64,000 bases of DNA from Burkholderiales bacterium. GTDB lineage: Bacteria > Pseudomonadota > Gammaproteobacteria > Burkholderiales > Burkholderiaceae_E. The stretch is taken from positions 62,001 to 126,000 of the forward strand of contig JAPLQE010000016.1 in NCBI GenBank assembly GCA_026399835.1, read 5' to 3'. Below are positions 45,337 through 56,900 of this stretch, in pieces; the first letter of the stretch is position 1; each line of letters starts with the position of its first letter. The notes under the pieces were generated by a model. The model worked only from the letters and a program-made list of their open reading frames with translations. It was not told the DNA's origin and searched no databases. Both the position numbers and the translations under genes were made by a program.

Positions 45337-45999
45337 TCAGCGGCGGGCGTCGTCGCGCCGCGCGAGCGCCGCGTGCACGATCCGGTGCAGCGTGCGCGCC
45401 GATTCGGCCGGATCGCCGGCACCGAACAGGTCCGTGATCACCGCGACCGCGTCCGCGCCGGCCTCGATCGGGAGGTGAGCGTTGCCGCGGTCGATGCCGC
45501 CGATCGCGACCGTCGCCAGCCCCATCGCGCGCGCCTCGGCGAACAGCGCCAGCGGCGCGCGCACCGCCTGCGGCTTGGTCGGCGACGCGAAGACGCTGCC
45601 GAAGCCGACGTGGTCGGCGATGCCGATCATCGCGCGGGCGCGCGCCGCATCGTCGTAGCAGGACACGCCGAGCAGGCGCTGCGGGCCGATCCGCGCCCGG
45701 ATGGCCGCGGGGTCGCCGTCGTCGCGCCCCACGTGAACTCCGGCGGCGTCGATCGCGATCGCGAGCGCGACGTCGTCGTTGACGATCAGCGGCACGCCGG
45801 CCTGATCGGCAAGGCGCTTCACGATGCGCGCCAGATCTTCCCGCTCGAGCGGCATGCCACTCTTGATCCGGAACTGCAGTGCATCGACCCCGCCCTCGAG
45901 CACACGGGTCACCCGGTCGGCGAGGCGCGCCGGATCGAGGTCGTCGGGGGTGATCGCATACAGGCCCCTCGGCAGGGCGGCGGGGTGCAGTGGGTCCAT
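45337..45999 (-). CDS. thiE: Thiamine-phosphate synthase
   Basis: Couples the thiazole and pyrimidine moieties to thiamine monophosphate, the substrate of ThiL encoded at 20.7 kb. The TIM-barrel motifs are visible: GLYAITPD, LQFRIKSGM, VPLIVNDDVALA, GVHVGRDD, VGFGSVFASPTKPQA and VAIGGIDRGNA. At 220 residues it is normal. The conserved pyrophosphate-binding Lys lies in FRIKSG. It is convergent with the glycosyltransferase and appears to be transcribed alone. Confidence 0.95.
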   Translation of the reverse strand: MDPLHPAALPRGLYAITPDDLDPARLADRVTRVLEGGVDALQFRIKSGMPLEREDLARIVKRLADQAGVPLIVNDDVALAIAIDAAGVHVGRDDGDPAAIRARIGPQRLLGVSCYDDAARARAMIGIADHVGFGSVFASPTKPQAVRAPLALFAEARAMGLATVAIGGIDRGNAHLPIEAGADAVAVITDLFGAGDPAESARTLHRIVHAALARRDDARR

Positions 46000-46300
46000 G
46001 CGGCCATTCTAGCGACCGGCCTGCCGCCCGTACGGCCTGGCGGGACGTGGCCCGGTCGTGGTGCGGCAGCCTCCGCGCGGCGCCACCCATCGGCCCGGAG
46101 CAGGATGTCCGGAGCCCGGCTGGTAGAGTCGACCGGGCGTCGGCCGCGAGCCGACAGAACCCGGCTGGACGGGCCCGCACGACGGTGCAGGGCCGCCGTC
46201 AGACCCTACGGAGCGCATCATTTCCGACACGAGCAACGCGGGCCCGCTGCGACGCGCGGAGAAGCCGCTGCCGTCGCCGCCCGCCTCGATCGACGTCTCG
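46000..46300 (+). other. Leader region of the methyltransferase gene
   Basis: About 300 nt holding no recognised gene. GTCGGC-CGCGA-GCCGAC (about 46140-46155) can form a hairpin, and GGCTGG occurs twice. A TAGAGT -10-like box lies at about 46123-46128. GGAG at 46210-46213 is a possible ribosome-binding site for a start ahead of the TTG annotated below. Confidence 0.35.
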
Positions 46301-46987
46301 TTGAACTACGGGCGACAGCTCGTCGCGCGTTTCGTCGGCGATGCGGCACCTGCGCGGGTCGTCATCGATGTGGGCGCGGGCGCCGGCGCGGACCTGGATG
46401 CGGCCCGCGCATGCCTGCCCGGCGCGGCGTTCCATGCGATCGAGTCGCATGCGCCGAGCGTCGACGCGCTGCGCGCCCGTGGCTATGCAGTCCATCCCCT
46501 GGACATCGAGCGGGACCGGCTGCCGTTCGAGTCCGGTTCGGTCGACATCGTCATCGCCAATCAGGTGCTCGAGCACACCAAGGAACTGTTCTGGATCGCC
46601 CACGAGGTCAGCCGCGTGCTGCGGGTCGGCGGCAGCTTCGTCGTCGGCGTGCCGAACCTCGCGTCCCTGCACAACCGTGTGCTGCTGGCCTTCGGCCGCC
46701 AGCCGACGCAGATCCGCTCGGCATCGGCGCACGTGCGTGGATTCACCCGTCCCGACCTGCTCGCCTTCTTCGATGACTGCTTTCCGGGCGGCTATCGCTG
46801 CGCGGGCTTCGGCGGCAGCAACTTCTATCCGTTCCCGCCGGTGCTCGCGCGGCCGCTCGCGCGGGCCTTCCCCACCATGGCGTGGGGGATCTTCGCCCGG
46901 ATGGTCAAGCAGTCGCCCTACGAGCGGCAGTTCCTGGACTACCCGGCCGTGCACCGGCTCGAGACCCGGTTCCACCTCGGCGACTGA
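46301..46987 (+). CDS. Class I SAM-dependent methyltransferase
   Basis: A protein of at least 228 residues with the Rossmann-type motif I RVVIDVGAGAGADLDAA, followed by FHAIESH, LPFESGSVDIVIANQVLEHT and VLRVGGSFVVGVPN, standard for Methyltransf_11-type enzymes; the substrate is unknown. The frame is open back to 46127 but contains no ATG or GTG; TTG at 46301 is the only common start. A ribosome-binding-site-like GGAG stands 6 nt before ATC and ATT codons at 46217 and 46220, so a rare ATT/ATC start is possible. Neighbours suggest a surface-glycan or related role. Confidence 0.8.
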   Translation: MNYGRQLVARFVGDAAPARVVIDVGAGAGADLDAARACLPGAAFHAIESHAPSVDALRARGYAVHPLDIERDRLPFESGSVDIVIANQVLEHTKELFWIAHEVSRVLRVGGSFVVGVPNLASLHNRVLLAFGRQPTQIRSASAHVRGFTRPDLLAFFDDCFPGGYRCAGFGGSNFYPFPPVLARPLARAFPTMAWGIFARMVKQSPYERQFLDYPAVHRLETRFHLGD

Positions 46988-47055
46988 CCGGGCGATATCC
47001 CGGTGTGCTCGCGGTCCCGCCCGTCGGCCCCGCACCGGGTCCCGTCGGCGCGAGC

Positions 47056-47077
47056 GGGTAACATCCCGTGCTTACCC
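47056..47077. promoter_or_regulatory. Inverted repeat upstream of rubredoxin
   Basis: GGGTAA (47056-47061) and TTACCC (47072-47077) are perfect inverted copies with a 10-nt spacer, overlapping a TAACAT -10-like box. It may be an operator or a short leader hairpin. Confidence 0.35.
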
Positions 47078-47104
47078 CTCTAATGCTTCGACAACGGACA
47101 CGGC

Positions 47105-47284
47105 ATGAGCGAGCAAGCGACCCGGACCTTCATGTGCCTCATCTGCGGCTGGATCTACGACGAGGCCGCCGGCGTGCCCGACGAGGGCATCGCACCGGGC
47201 ACACGCTGGGAAGACGTTCCGATGAACTGGACCTGTCCGGAGTGCGGGGCGCGCAAGGAAGACTTCGAGATGGTCGAGCTTTGA
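47105..47284 (+). CDS. Rubredoxin
   Basis: A 59-residue electron-transfer protein that binds one iron through four cysteines. Both knuckles are intact: CLICGWIYDEAAG and CPECGARKEDFEMV. The central GIAPGTRWEDVPMNW is typical of bacterial rubredoxins. It starts MSEQATRTFM. In several Proteobacteria a rubredoxin gene stands just before the pilG-H-I-J cluster, as here. It has its own small promoter-like region, whereas pilG has a separate promoter. Confidence 0.96.
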   Translation: MSEQATRTFMCLICGWIYDEAAGVPDEGIAPGTRWEDVPMNWTCPECGARKEDFEMVEL

Positions 47285-47315
47285 GCGCCAAGTCTTTATT
47301 CCGCAAGAACATTCT

Positions 47316-47345
47316 TTGACCGCAGTGCAACGGTTTGGCTACACT
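47316..47345 (+). promoter_or_regulatory. pilG operon promoter
   Basis: TTGACC (47316-47321) and TACACT (47340-47345) with 18-bp spacing form a good sigma-70 promoter. The leader to the pilG ATG would be about 30 nt. Confidence 0.65.
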
Positions 47346-47381
47346 CCGAAGCTTCCGATGCCGCAGGTCGCGGGGATCTAG

Positions 47382-47783
47382 ATGAGCGCGATGGATTCGA
47401 TCGCAGGCCTGAAGGTCATGGTCATCGATGACAGCAACACGATCCGGCGCAGCGCCGAGATCTTCCTGTCCCAGGCGGGGTGTCGCGTGATCGTCGCCGA
47501 CGACGGGTTCGACGCGCTGGCCAAGGTTTCCGACCACGAGCCCGACCTGGTGTTCTGCGATGTGCTGATGCCGCGACTCGACGGCTACCAGACCTGCGCG
47601 CTCATCAAGAAGAGCCCGCGCTTCCACGCGACGCCGGTGGTCATGCTGTCGAGCAAGGACGGTCTGTTCGACCGGGCCCGCGGCCGCATGGTCGGCTGCG
47701 AGGAGTACCTGACAAAGCCCTTCACCAAGGACAGTCTCCTCAAGTGCGTCGCCCAGCATGCCCGTCGAGCGATCGGGGCCTGA
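47382..47783 (+). CDS. pilG: Twitching motility response regulator PilG
   Basis: A stand-alone CheY-like receiver of 133 residues, phosphorylated by the ChpA/PilL kinase; in Pseudomonas PilG promotes pilus extension and affects cAMP production. The acidic pocket is VMVIDDSN, the phospho-Asp is in DLVFCDVLMPRLDGYQ, and the conserved Thr/Ser and Lys are in MLSSKDG and LTKPFTKDSLL. PilH, the second receiver, starts 13 nt later. Confidence 0.95.
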   Translation: MSAMDSIAGLKVMVIDDSNTIRRSAEIFLSQAGCRVIVADDGFDALAKVSDHEPDLVFCDVLMPRLDGYQTCALIKKSPRFHATPVVMLSSKDGLFDRARGRMVGCEEYLTKPFTKDSLLKCVAQHARRAIGA

Positions 47784-47796
47784 CGGGGGCGCGCCG

Positions 47797-48165
47797 ATGG
47801 GCCCGCAGAAGATCCTCGTCGTCGACGACTCGCCCACCGAACGGTTCTTCCTGGCCGACCTGCTGGCCAAGCGCGGCTATGCGGTGGTGACCGCCGAGAG
47901 CGGCGCCGAGGCGCTGCTCAAGATCCGCTCCGAGCGGCCCTCGCTGGTCGTGATGGACGTGGTGATGCCGGGCGCGAGCGGCTTCCAGGTCACGCGGCTG
48001 ATGTCGCGCGATCCCGAGACGCAGTCGATCCCGGTGATCCTGTGCACCAGCAAGTGTGCCGAGACCGACCGGATCTGGGGGCTGCGCCAGGGCGCGCGGG
48101 GCTACCTCACCAAGCCGATCGACGCCGAAGAACTGCTGGCGAAGATCGCCGATCTCGTCCACTGA
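47797..48165 (+). CDS. pilH: Twitching motility response regulator PilH
   Basis: A 122-residue receiver domain, the second output of the Pil-Chp system, linked to pilus retraction in Pseudomonas or acting as a phosphate sink for PilG. The receiver motifs are ILVVDDSPTERFF, LVVMDVVMPGASGFQ (phospho-Asp), LCTSK and YLTKPIDAEELL. The ATG at 47797 was chosen because an upstream Met in the same frame lies in pilG and adds unconserved residues. Confidence 0.95.
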   Translation: MGPQKILVVDDSPTERFFLADLLAKRGYAVVTAESGAEALLKIRSERPSLVVMDVVMPGASGFQVTRLMSRDPETQSIPVILCTSKCAETDRIWGLRQGARGYLTKPIDAEELLAKIADLVH

Positions 48166-48175
48166 AGGGCCGCCG

Positions 48176-48733
48176 ATGACGCTTTCCCAGTCGACGCAGC
48201 TCAAGGACTTCCAGTCCCGCCTGAACGAGCGCCTGCGCGAGGCCGGCACGGCGCCCGACCTGGCCGCGCGACTCGGGCTGATGATCGGCGGGCAGCGCTG
48301 GCTGGTCGACCTGTCCGAGGCCGGCGAGATCGTCCCGGTGCCCGACACGATCGCGCCGGTGCCGCTGACGCGGGACTGGCTGGTCGGCCTGGTGAACCTG
48401 CGCGGCGCGCTGTACACCGTGATCGACCTGCAGCGCTACGCCCAGCTCGGCCGGACCGAGGTCAGCAAGGAGTCGCGGCTGCTCGCGCTTGCCGCGAGGC
48501 TCGAATTCAACGCGGCCATCCTGGTGACGCGCATGCTCGGGCTGCGCAACGTCGCCTCGATGCGCATCGACGAGGACGACCCGCAGCGCGCGCCCGCCGA
48601 CGGCGGGTTCGGCCCGGCCGGTCGGCCCGACTGGGTCGGCCGCACGCTGGTCGACGCCGACGGCCATCGCTGGCACGAGCTCGACCTCGCCCGCCTCGCC
48701 GCCGGCAGCGCCTTCCTGCTGGCCGGTCGCTGA
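48176..48733 (+). CDS. pilI: CheW-like coupling protein PilI
   Basis: A 185-residue CheW-domain protein that bridges the PilJ receptor and the ChpA kinase. The SH3-like subdomains are seen in [42 protein letters not shown] and the C-terminal [16 protein letters not shown]; cores only. The arrangement pilG-pilH-pilI-pilJ-chpA is the classic twitching chemosensory order. It starts 10 nt after pilH. Confidence 0.93.
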   Translation: MTLSQSTQLKDFQSRLNERLREAGTAPDLAARLGLMIGGQRWLVDLSEAGEIVPVPDTIAPVPLTRDWLVGLVNLRGALYTVIDLQRYAQLGRTEVSKESRLLALAARLEFNAAILVTRMLGLRNVASMRIDEDDPQRAPADGGFGPAGRPDWVGRTLVDADGHRWHELDLARLAAGSAFLLAGR

Positions 48734-48758
48734 GCCGCGACCCCGGCCCGACACCGCG

Positions 48759-50990
48759 ATGGCATTCAAGTTCCCCCGTCCGCTGTTCCCGTTCGGCGGC
48801 GGCGCCCGCAGCGTCGATCCCGAGACCGTGATCGTGGACGACAGCGGCATCCCGACCCGCTTCGGCGACACCATCGCCGCGGCGCCCGGTCGACCCGCAG
48901 GCAGCGCGCCGGCGCGGCGCCGCATCACGCTGCCGCTGCTCGACCGTCTGCCCAAGCGCGGTCAGCTCGCCGTGCTGTTCCCGGTGCTGGGCCTGTCGCT
49001 GCTGCTCGCCTTCGTCTTCATGTGGCTCGATTCGCGCCAGGCGGGTGCGGTGGCGATCCAGACCCGTCTCGTCGGCGACTCGCTGATGCATTCGCAGCGC
49101 CTGGCCAAGGCCGCGCCGATGGCGGTGCGCGGGGGCGGCGATGCGTTCCGTCAGCTCGCCGAGAGCCGCAGCCGGCTGTCCGAGGCGGTGGCCGCGCTGC
49201 AGTCGGGGGACGTGGTCCGGGAGCAGCGCGTCGAGCCGGTCGACGCTGCGCTGCAGCCCGCGCTCGCCCGCCTTGCCGAACCCTGGAAGCGCACCGACCA
49301 GGCCGCGGCGACGCTCACGCAGCTGCAGCCGACCCTGTCCTCGATCGCGCAGGCCGCCCGCACCGTGCTCGAGGCGCAGCCCCGGATCGTGGAGTTCGCC
49401 GAGCAGGTCACCGCGCTCAAGGCCGCGGTGCCGGCGCCCGCGCCCGAGATCGCCGCGGCCGCGCAACTGCAGGTGCTCGCGCACCGGATCGCCCGCCAGG
49501 TCGTGCAGCTGACCGGCGGCGACGCGGTCAACCTCGAACTGTCGGCTGTGCTGGCGCGCGACACCGCCGCGCTGCGCGACACGATCGAAGCGCTGCTCGC
49601 GGGCAGCGAGGCCCGACGGCTCGCGCCGGCCCGCGAAGGCGAGCAGCGCGCCCGCCTGGGCGAGCTCAAGGCCGCCTACGCCGAGCTCGACACGCCGATC
49701 GCCTCGCTGATCGCCGACCTGCCGCGCATGCCCGGGGCCCGCGCCGCCGAGACCCGGATCGGCGCCGACAGCGAGCCGCTGCGGGCGGGCCTGCTCGACC
49801 TGCAGTCGCGGCTGGCCGAGGCTGGCTCCGGCCGCGGACTGCAGCAGGGTCTCGCGGTGGGCTTCCTGCTGCTCGCGCTGCTCGCGGCGCTCGGGCTGGG
49901 TCTGGTGCACTACCAGGACGTCGACCGGCGGGCCGCGGATGCCGACGCGCAGCGGGCCGAGGCCGAGCGCCTCGAGCAGGACGCCAAGCGCACCAACGAC
50001 CAGAACCAGGCGGCGATCCTGCGGCTCATGAACGAGCTCCAGGAAGTGGCCGATGGTGACCTGACCATCCAGGCGACCGTCACCGAGGACATCACCGGCG
50101 CGATCGCCGACTCGGTCAACTACACGGTCGAGGAACTGCGCAATCTGGTGTCGCGCATCAACACCACCGCCGAGCTGGTCGCCGACGCCTCCTCGAAGGC
50201 GCAGACGGTCTCCTCGGGCCTGCAGTCCGCCTCCGAACAGCAGTCGCGCGAGATCCGCGAGACCGGCGAGGCGGTGCTGCGGATGGCCTCGCAGATCAAG
50301 GAGGTGTCGGCCAGCGCCTCCGAGTCGGCGCAGGTCGCGCGGCAGTCGCTCGGCGCGGCCGAGCAGGGCCGACGCGCGGTGCAGAACGCGATCGCCGGCA
50401 TGAACGGCATCCGCGACCAGATCCAGGAGACCGCCAAGCGCATCAAGCGGCTGGGCGAGTCCTCGCAGGAGATCGGCGAGATCGTCGAGCTGATCTCCGA
50501 CATCACCGAGCAGACCAACGTACTGGCGCTGAACGCTGCGATCCAGGCCGCGTCGGCGGGCGAGGCGGGCCGCGGCTTCACCGTCGTCGCGGAAGAGGTG
50601 CAGCGGCTGGCCGAACGCAGCGCCGAGGCGACCCGGCAGATCTCCGCGCTGATCCGCACGATCCAGGTCGATACGCAGGATGCGGTCGCGGCGATGGAGC
50701 GCAGCACCCAGGGCGTGGTCGCGGGGACGCGGCTGTCGGATGATGCCGGCAACGCGCTCGCCGAGATCGGCCGCGTCGCCACGCAGCTCGCCGAGCTGAT
50801 CGAGGACATCTCGCGCACGACCTCCGGCCAGGCCTCGTCGGCCGGCACGGTCGCCCACAGCATCCAGCGCATCCTGCTCGTCACCGAGCAGACCAGCGAG
50901 GGCACGCAGCAGACCGCGGGCTCGATCCTTCAACTCGCCGAGCTCGCGCGCGAGCTGAAGAACTCGGTGTCCCGGTTCAGGGTCCAATGA
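48759..50990 (+). CDS. pilJ: Methyl-accepting chemoreceptor PilJ
   Basis: A 743-residue receptor of the Pil-Chp system, thought to sense pili or surface contact. Transmembrane helices lie at about 68-90 ([20 protein letters not shown]) and 361-385 ([18 protein letters not shown]), enclosing a periplasmic PilJ-type sensor domain, followed by a HAMP-like linker. The cytoplasmic signalling hairpin (about 575-640) contains [20 protein letters not shown] and [18 protein letters not shown], with QAAS in place of the more usual EAAR. It overlaps chpA by 4 nt. Confidence 0.94.
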   Translation: MAFKFPRPLFPFGGGARSVDPETVIVDDSGIPTRFGDTIAAAPGRPAGSAPARRRITLPLLDRLPKRGQLAVLFPVLGLSLLLAFVFMWLDSRQAGAVAIQTRLVGDSLMHSQRLAKAAPMAVRGGGDAFRQLAESRSRLSEAVAALQSGDVVREQRVEPVDAALQPALARLAEPWKRTDQAAATLTQLQPTLSSIAQAARTVLEAQPRIVEFAEQVTALKAAVPAPAPEIAAAAQLQVLAHRIARQVVQLTGGDAVNLELSAVLARDTAALRDTIEALLAGSEARRLAPAREGEQRARLGELKAAYAELDTPIASLIADLPRMPGARAAETRIGADSEPLRAGLLDLQSRLAEAGSGRGLQQGLAVGFLLLALLAALGLGLVHYQDVDRRAADADAQRAEAERLEQDAKRTNDQNQAAILRLMNELQEVADGDLTIQATVTEDITGAIADSVNYTVEELRNLVSRINTTAELVADASSKAQTVSSGLQSASEQQSREIRETGEAVLRMASQIKEVSASASESAQVARQSLGAAEQGRRAVQNAIAGMNGIRDQIQETAKRIKRLGESSQEIGEIVELISDITEQTNVLALNAAIQAASAGEAGRGFTVVAEEVQRLAERSAEATRQISALIRTIQVDTQDAVAAMERSTQGVVAGTRLSDDAGNALAEIGRVATQLAELIEDISRTTSGQASSAGTVAHSIQRILLVTEQTSEGTQQTAGSILQLAELARELKNSVSRFRVQ

Positions 50991-53900
50991 TGGCCGGCCC
51001 CTCCATCGATCCGACCGCGCTGTCCTGGTGCCTCGCGGAGATCCGCGAGTCGCTCGCGCGCGCCGAGACCACGCTCGAACAGCAGCTGCAGGCCGACGGG
51101 CAGGACGAAGGCCGACTGCGCGCCGCGCGGGGCTGGCTGCACCAGGCGCACGGGGCGTTGCAGGTGGTCGACCTGGAGGGCGTGGCGGTCGTCACCCAGG
51201 AGGCCGAGACGCTGCTCGAGCGCTGCGACCGCGGCGAGCTGCCGTTCGACGCCGGCGTCGTGCGATCGATGTCGCGCGCGTTCGCCGCGATCGTCGAGTA
51301 TCTCGAAAGCGTGGTCGCCGGCTCGTTGGAGTCGCCGGTGTCGCTGTTCCCCCATTACCGCGAGCTGCTCATGCTGCGCGGCGCCGACCGCGCCGAGCCG
51401 TCCGACCTGTACTCGGTCGACCTGACGGTGCGCCCGCCGCGCCTCGCGCAGGGCGATCCGCTGTCGACCGAGCAGGCCGCCCGCCTTCGCGTCGCCTTCG
51501 AGACCGGACTGCTGCGCTTCCTGCGCAACCCGCGCGATGCCGAGGCGCTGGGCGCGATGCACGGCGCGCTGTCGCGGCTGCACGCTGCCCACGGCGCCAC
51601 GGGCCAGCGCACCTTCTGGTGGCTGTCGACGGCATTCCTCGACGCACTGCGCGTGCAGGCGTTGCCCGTCGACGTCTTCGCGAAGCGGCTGGTCGGCCGC
51701 ATCAACCTGCAGCTGTTGCGCACGCTCGGCAGCGGTGCCCCGATCGCTGACCGGCTGCTGCGCGACCTGCTGTTCATGCTCGCCCGAACCGGCGGCGGCT
51801 CGCCGCTCGCCGACGAGGCGCGCTGCCTGTACCGGCTGGACGGCACGGTGCCCTCGGATTTCGAGACGCCGCGCTACGCAGTGGTCGATCCGCGTACGCT
51901 GCGTGCCGCCCGCGAGGCGACCGCCGCGTCCAAGGCCGCCTGGGAGAAGTACGTGCGCGGCAGTGCGCAGGACCTGCCCGCGTTCGCGCAGGCCGCACAG
52001 CAGCTCGACGCCGCGGTGTCGCGGCTGCCCTGGCCGGGGCTGCAGAAGCTGTCGGCCGTGCTCGTCGGCCTGCGGCGCGCGCTCGCGGCGGCCGGTTCCT
52101 CACTCGCCGAGGTGCTGTCGCTCGAGGTCGCGACCGCGCTGCTGTTCGTCGAGCATGCGCTCGAGCGCGGCGCGCGTGCCGTCGCCCAGCACGACCGGCG
52201 CGCCGGCGAGATGGCCGATCGGCTCGACCGGCTCTGCGAACGCCAGGAGACCGACGGTGCGGCCGCACCCGATTGGCTGACCGAGCTGTCGCGCGCGGCG
52301 CAGGAGCGGCTGACGACGGCGGCCTACGTCGGCGAGCTGCAGGCCAACCTGCGTGCCTGCGAGAAGGTGCTCGACGGCTATTTCCGCGATCCCGGAGCGC
52401 AGCGTGCCGAGCTGCCGCCGCTCGAGCCGCTGCTCAGGCAGGTCGCCGGCGCGCTGCGCCTGCTCGGCCACGACGAGGCCGCCGACGGCGCCGAGGTCGT
52501 GAGCCGCCAGGTCGTCGCGCTCGCCGAGACCGACGAGCCGCCGCAGGCCGACTGCGAGCGGGTCGCCGCCAGCCTCGGCGCGATCGGCTTCTTCGTCGAG
52601 TCGCTGCGTCAGGCCGACGGCCGCCACGGCGGCGGCTTCGAATTCAGCCGCGACGACGATGCCTTCGTCGCGCGGCTCGGCGAGCGTCCGCGGGCGCACG
52701 TGGTCGACAGCCTGGGGCCGCCTGACTTCGAGTCGCTCGATCCGCCCGATGCCGAGACGTTCGAGCCGCTCCAGGCGCAGGCGTTGCCCGCGCCCGAGGT
52801 ACCCGACGCGTTCACGCTGCCGGCCGACCCTCTCGAGCCGCCCGAGGCGCAGGACCTGGGCCTGCTGCCCGACCTGCCGACCCTCGAGGCCTTCGAGCCG
52901 TCCGGCTTCGAGCTGACCGCGGACGGCGTGCCGCCGGCCGGCACCGGGCTCGAAGCGGCCGACCACGGCATCTCGATCGACTGGGGCGAGGTCGCGGACG
53001 GGGCGCCCCTGGAGCCGCTCGATGCGCTCGTGGCCGACACCGGCATCGTCGAGCTCGACCTGGAGGCCGACCGCTCGCTGGAGCAGCTGCTGCTCGAGCG
53101 TCGGGCCCAGGTGCAGCCGCTGCTGTCCGCGCTCGGCGCGGCACCTGCCGACCCGTTGCCGCGTGCCGCCCTGCACGAGGTGCTCGGCGCGATCCGCGAC
53201 GAGGCGATGCTCCTCGACGACGGCGACCTGCGGGCTGCGGCGACCGAGGCGCTCGCGCGGCTCGACGCCGGTGACGCGCCCGACTCGGCGGCGCTCGCCG
53301 GTGCGGTGGCGCGGGTGGCGGGTCTGCCGGACGGACCGGCGATCGCCCCGGTGGTGCTGCCGGCGGACGATGCGATCGATGCCGAGCTGCTGGGCATCTT
53401 CTTCGACGAGGCCGACGAGGTGCTCGCGGCCATCGTCGAGGCGCGTGACGAGTCGATGGCGTCGCCGGCCGATGCCGGTCCGATGACGACGCTGCGCCGG
53501 GGCTTCCACACGCTGAAGGGCTCGAGCCGCATGGTCGGCCTGGCGGCGTTCGGCGATGCCGCCTGGGCGATCGAGCAGGTGATCAACGGCTGGGTCGGCG
53601 ACGAGCGTCCGGGCACACCCGCGCTGTATGCGCTGGTCGCCGAGGCGCACGGGGCGATGCTCGGCTGGGTCGAGCGCCTGCGCGAGAATCCGCTTGCCTC
53701 GATCGACCCGACGCCGATCATCACCCGGGCGCTCGGGCTGCGCGACGGGACGGAGCCCGAAGCCGGCGTGCCCCTCGACGGCCTGCCGCCGGTACTGCTC
53801 GAGAGCCTGCTGCCGGCCGGCCAGCCCGAGGCCGCTGGCCCGACCGATGCGCCTACAGACCTCGGCATCGATCTCGACTTCGACTTCGAGCCCGCCGATC

Positions 53901-56900
53901 CCGATGGCGCCGACGAACCGGAGCAGGCCGATCGGGCACCGTTCCTGCTCGCCGCGCAGGTCGGCGACGATCAGCTGATCGAGCTGTCCGACGAGCTCGA
54001 TCCGCGCGAGAGCGAGGTGCCGACGCTGTCGCCGCTCGACGAGATCGAGCCGATGGCGGTCGGGGCACCCGCCGGACCGGATGCGCTGGCGCTCATCGGG
54101 CTCGAGTCGCTGGACGACGAGGAGGGCAAGGACGAGGGCAAGGACGAGGGCGTGCCCGCCGATGGCATGGTCCGTGTCGGCGAGCGCCTCCTCAACGCCC
54201 AGCTCTTCCGGATCTTCCTCGACGAGGCGGGGCAATTGCTCGCGGCGCTCGACGCCTGCATCGCCGGCTGGCGCACCGACCCGTCCCGACCGCTCGCCGA
54301 GGCCCCGCTGCGCGCGATGCATTCGCTGCGCGGCACCTCGCGCATCGTCGGCCTGGCGAGCGTCCGCGAGACCGCCGACGCCCTCGGGCGCGGCCTGCTC
54401 GGGCTGGCCGCATCGCGGCGGGCGCCGTCGGCCGACGACCTCGACGACCTCGAATGGATCGCCGCACGGCTGCGCGTCACGCTCGAGCGCTTCGCGGACC
54501 GTCACGATCCCGAACCCGACCCGGCGCTGTGCGCGCGCGCGGAGGCGTTCGCCGCACGCACCTGCGCGGCGGCGCCGCCGACCGCCGAGCGCACCGACGA
54601 CGCCGCGTTCGACCTCGCGGACGTCGACAGTGTCGTCGACCTCGAGCAGATCGACGCCCCCTTCGATCTCGCCGACGTCGACGCCGCTCTCGGCGTGTCC
54701 GACGAGCCGCCGCCCGAGCCGCCGCGGCTGGTGCCGGCCGCACCGCGCCCGGTCCCCGAGCCGTCGCTCGAGGCGCTGGCCGCCGTCGTCGACGACATCG
54801 ACGCTGAACTCGCGCAGGACTTCGTCGAGGAGGGCGACGAGCTGCTGCCCCGGATCGGCGACGTGCTGCGCGACTGGTCCGCCGCGCCCGACGATCCGGA
54901 GCACCCGGCTGCGCTGATGCGGCTGCTGCACACGGTCAAGGGCAGCGCACGCATGGCCGGCGCGATGCGGCTCGGCCATCTCGTGCACGACATGGAGACG
55001 CGGATCGAATCGGCGAGCGCGCTCAGCCGTGTGCCGCCGCCGCTCATCGACGACCTGAACGCGCGTCTGGACCAGGTGCTCGCGCTGTACGAGGCCGTCC
55101 GCGATCCGAAGTCCGAGTCGGCACAGGCCGCTGCCCGCGCCGTGATCGCGAGCCTGGTGCCGGTCGCCGCGGCCGGGCTCGACGCCGCGGGCGCGCCCGT
55201 GCAGGCCCCTGCTGAGGACGGCGCGTCGCCGCGCGCCGTGTCGTCCGGCGCCACCGGCCAGCCGCCCTCGCTGATCCGGGTCCGCGCCGACCTGCTCGAC
55301 CGGCTGGTCAACGAGGCCGGCGAGGTCTCGATCGCCCGCGCGCGTCTCGAGAACGAACTGGGCTCGCTGCGCACCTCGCTCGGCGAGCTGACCGAGAACG
55401 TCAACCGGCTGCGCACGCAGCTGCGCGAGATCGAGCTCGCCGCCGACTCCCAGATCGACGCGCGCCGCGAGCGCAGCCCGGAGCGCGACGCGCAGTTCGA
55501 CCCGCTCGAGTTCGACCGCTACACGCGCTTCCAGGAACTCACGCGGATGCTGGCCGAGTCCGTCAGCGACGTGGCCACGGTCCAGCAGAACGCGCTGCGC
55601 AACCTCGACGAGGCCCACCGCGACCTCGCGCGCCAGACCCAGGTCACGCGCGACCTCCAGCAGGACCTGATGCGGATCCGGATGGTGCAGTTCGGCTCGA
55701 TCGCCGACCGCCTCTACCGCGTCGTGCGCCAGGCCGCCAAGGAGCTCGACAAGCGGGTGCACCTCGACCTGAAGGGCGTCGCCTCCGAGCTCGACCGTGG
55801 CGTGCTCGAGCGGATGGCCGGGCCCATCGAGCACCTGCTGCGCAACGCCGTGGCCCATGGCATCGAGCCGCGCGCCGAGCGCCTGGCGGCCGGCAAGTCC
55901 GACTCCGGCGAGATCACGCTCGAGGTGCGTCAGGAGGGCAACGAGGTGATCCTCGCCTTCGCCGACGACGGCGCGGGGCTCAACTACTCGCGGATCCGTG
56001 CGCGGGCCGTCGAGCGGGGTCTGATCTCGCCCGACGCGCATCCCGGCGAGCGCGAGCTCGGCGACATGATCTTCATGCCGGGCTTCTCGACGGCGACCGA
56101 GGTCACCGCGATCGCCGGCCGCGGCGTCGGCATGGACGTCGTCCGTGCCGAGGTCGCCGCGATGGGCGGACGCATCGATCTCGAGTCGGTGCCCGGGCGC
56201 GGGACCCGGTTCAGCGTGCACCTGCCGGTATCGCTCGCGGTCGCCCAGGTCGTGCTGCTGACCGTCGGCTCGATGCGCATCGCGGTCACCTCGGCACTGA
56301 TCGAGCAGGTCATGCAGATCAAGCCGGAGCAGCTCGCCTCGGCCTATGCGCAGCATGCGGTCGACTGGCATGGCCAGCCGGTGCCGCTGTACTTCCTGGG
56401 CAGCCTGCTCGAGCTGCCCGGCTGCACGCCGCTCGCGCAGCGCTATTCGCCGGTGGTGATCGTGCGCTCGGGCGCCCAGCGCATCGCGCTGCACGTCGAT
56501 CACGTCGCGCCCAGCCAGGAGGTGGTCGTCAAGCACGTCGGGCCGCAGCTCGCGCGTCTGACCGGCATGGCCGGCGCGACCGTGCTCGGCAACGGCGAGA
56601 TCGTGCTCATCCTGAATCCGGTGCAGATCGCGGCCACCGGCCGAGGCGCGCAGGCGGGCGAGGGCGATACCGCGAGCTTCGCGCCGACGGTCATCGAGAT
56701 CGCGCCGACGGTGATGGTGGTCGACGACTCGGTCACGGTGCGCAAGGTCACGCAGCGGCTGCTGGCCCGCGAGGGCTACCAGGTGATGCTGGCCAAGGAC
56801 GGCGTCGACGCACTGCGCCAGCTCCAGGACACCGTGCCCGACGTGATGCTCGTCGACATCGAGATGCCGCGGATGGACGGCTTCGACCTGACGAAGAACC

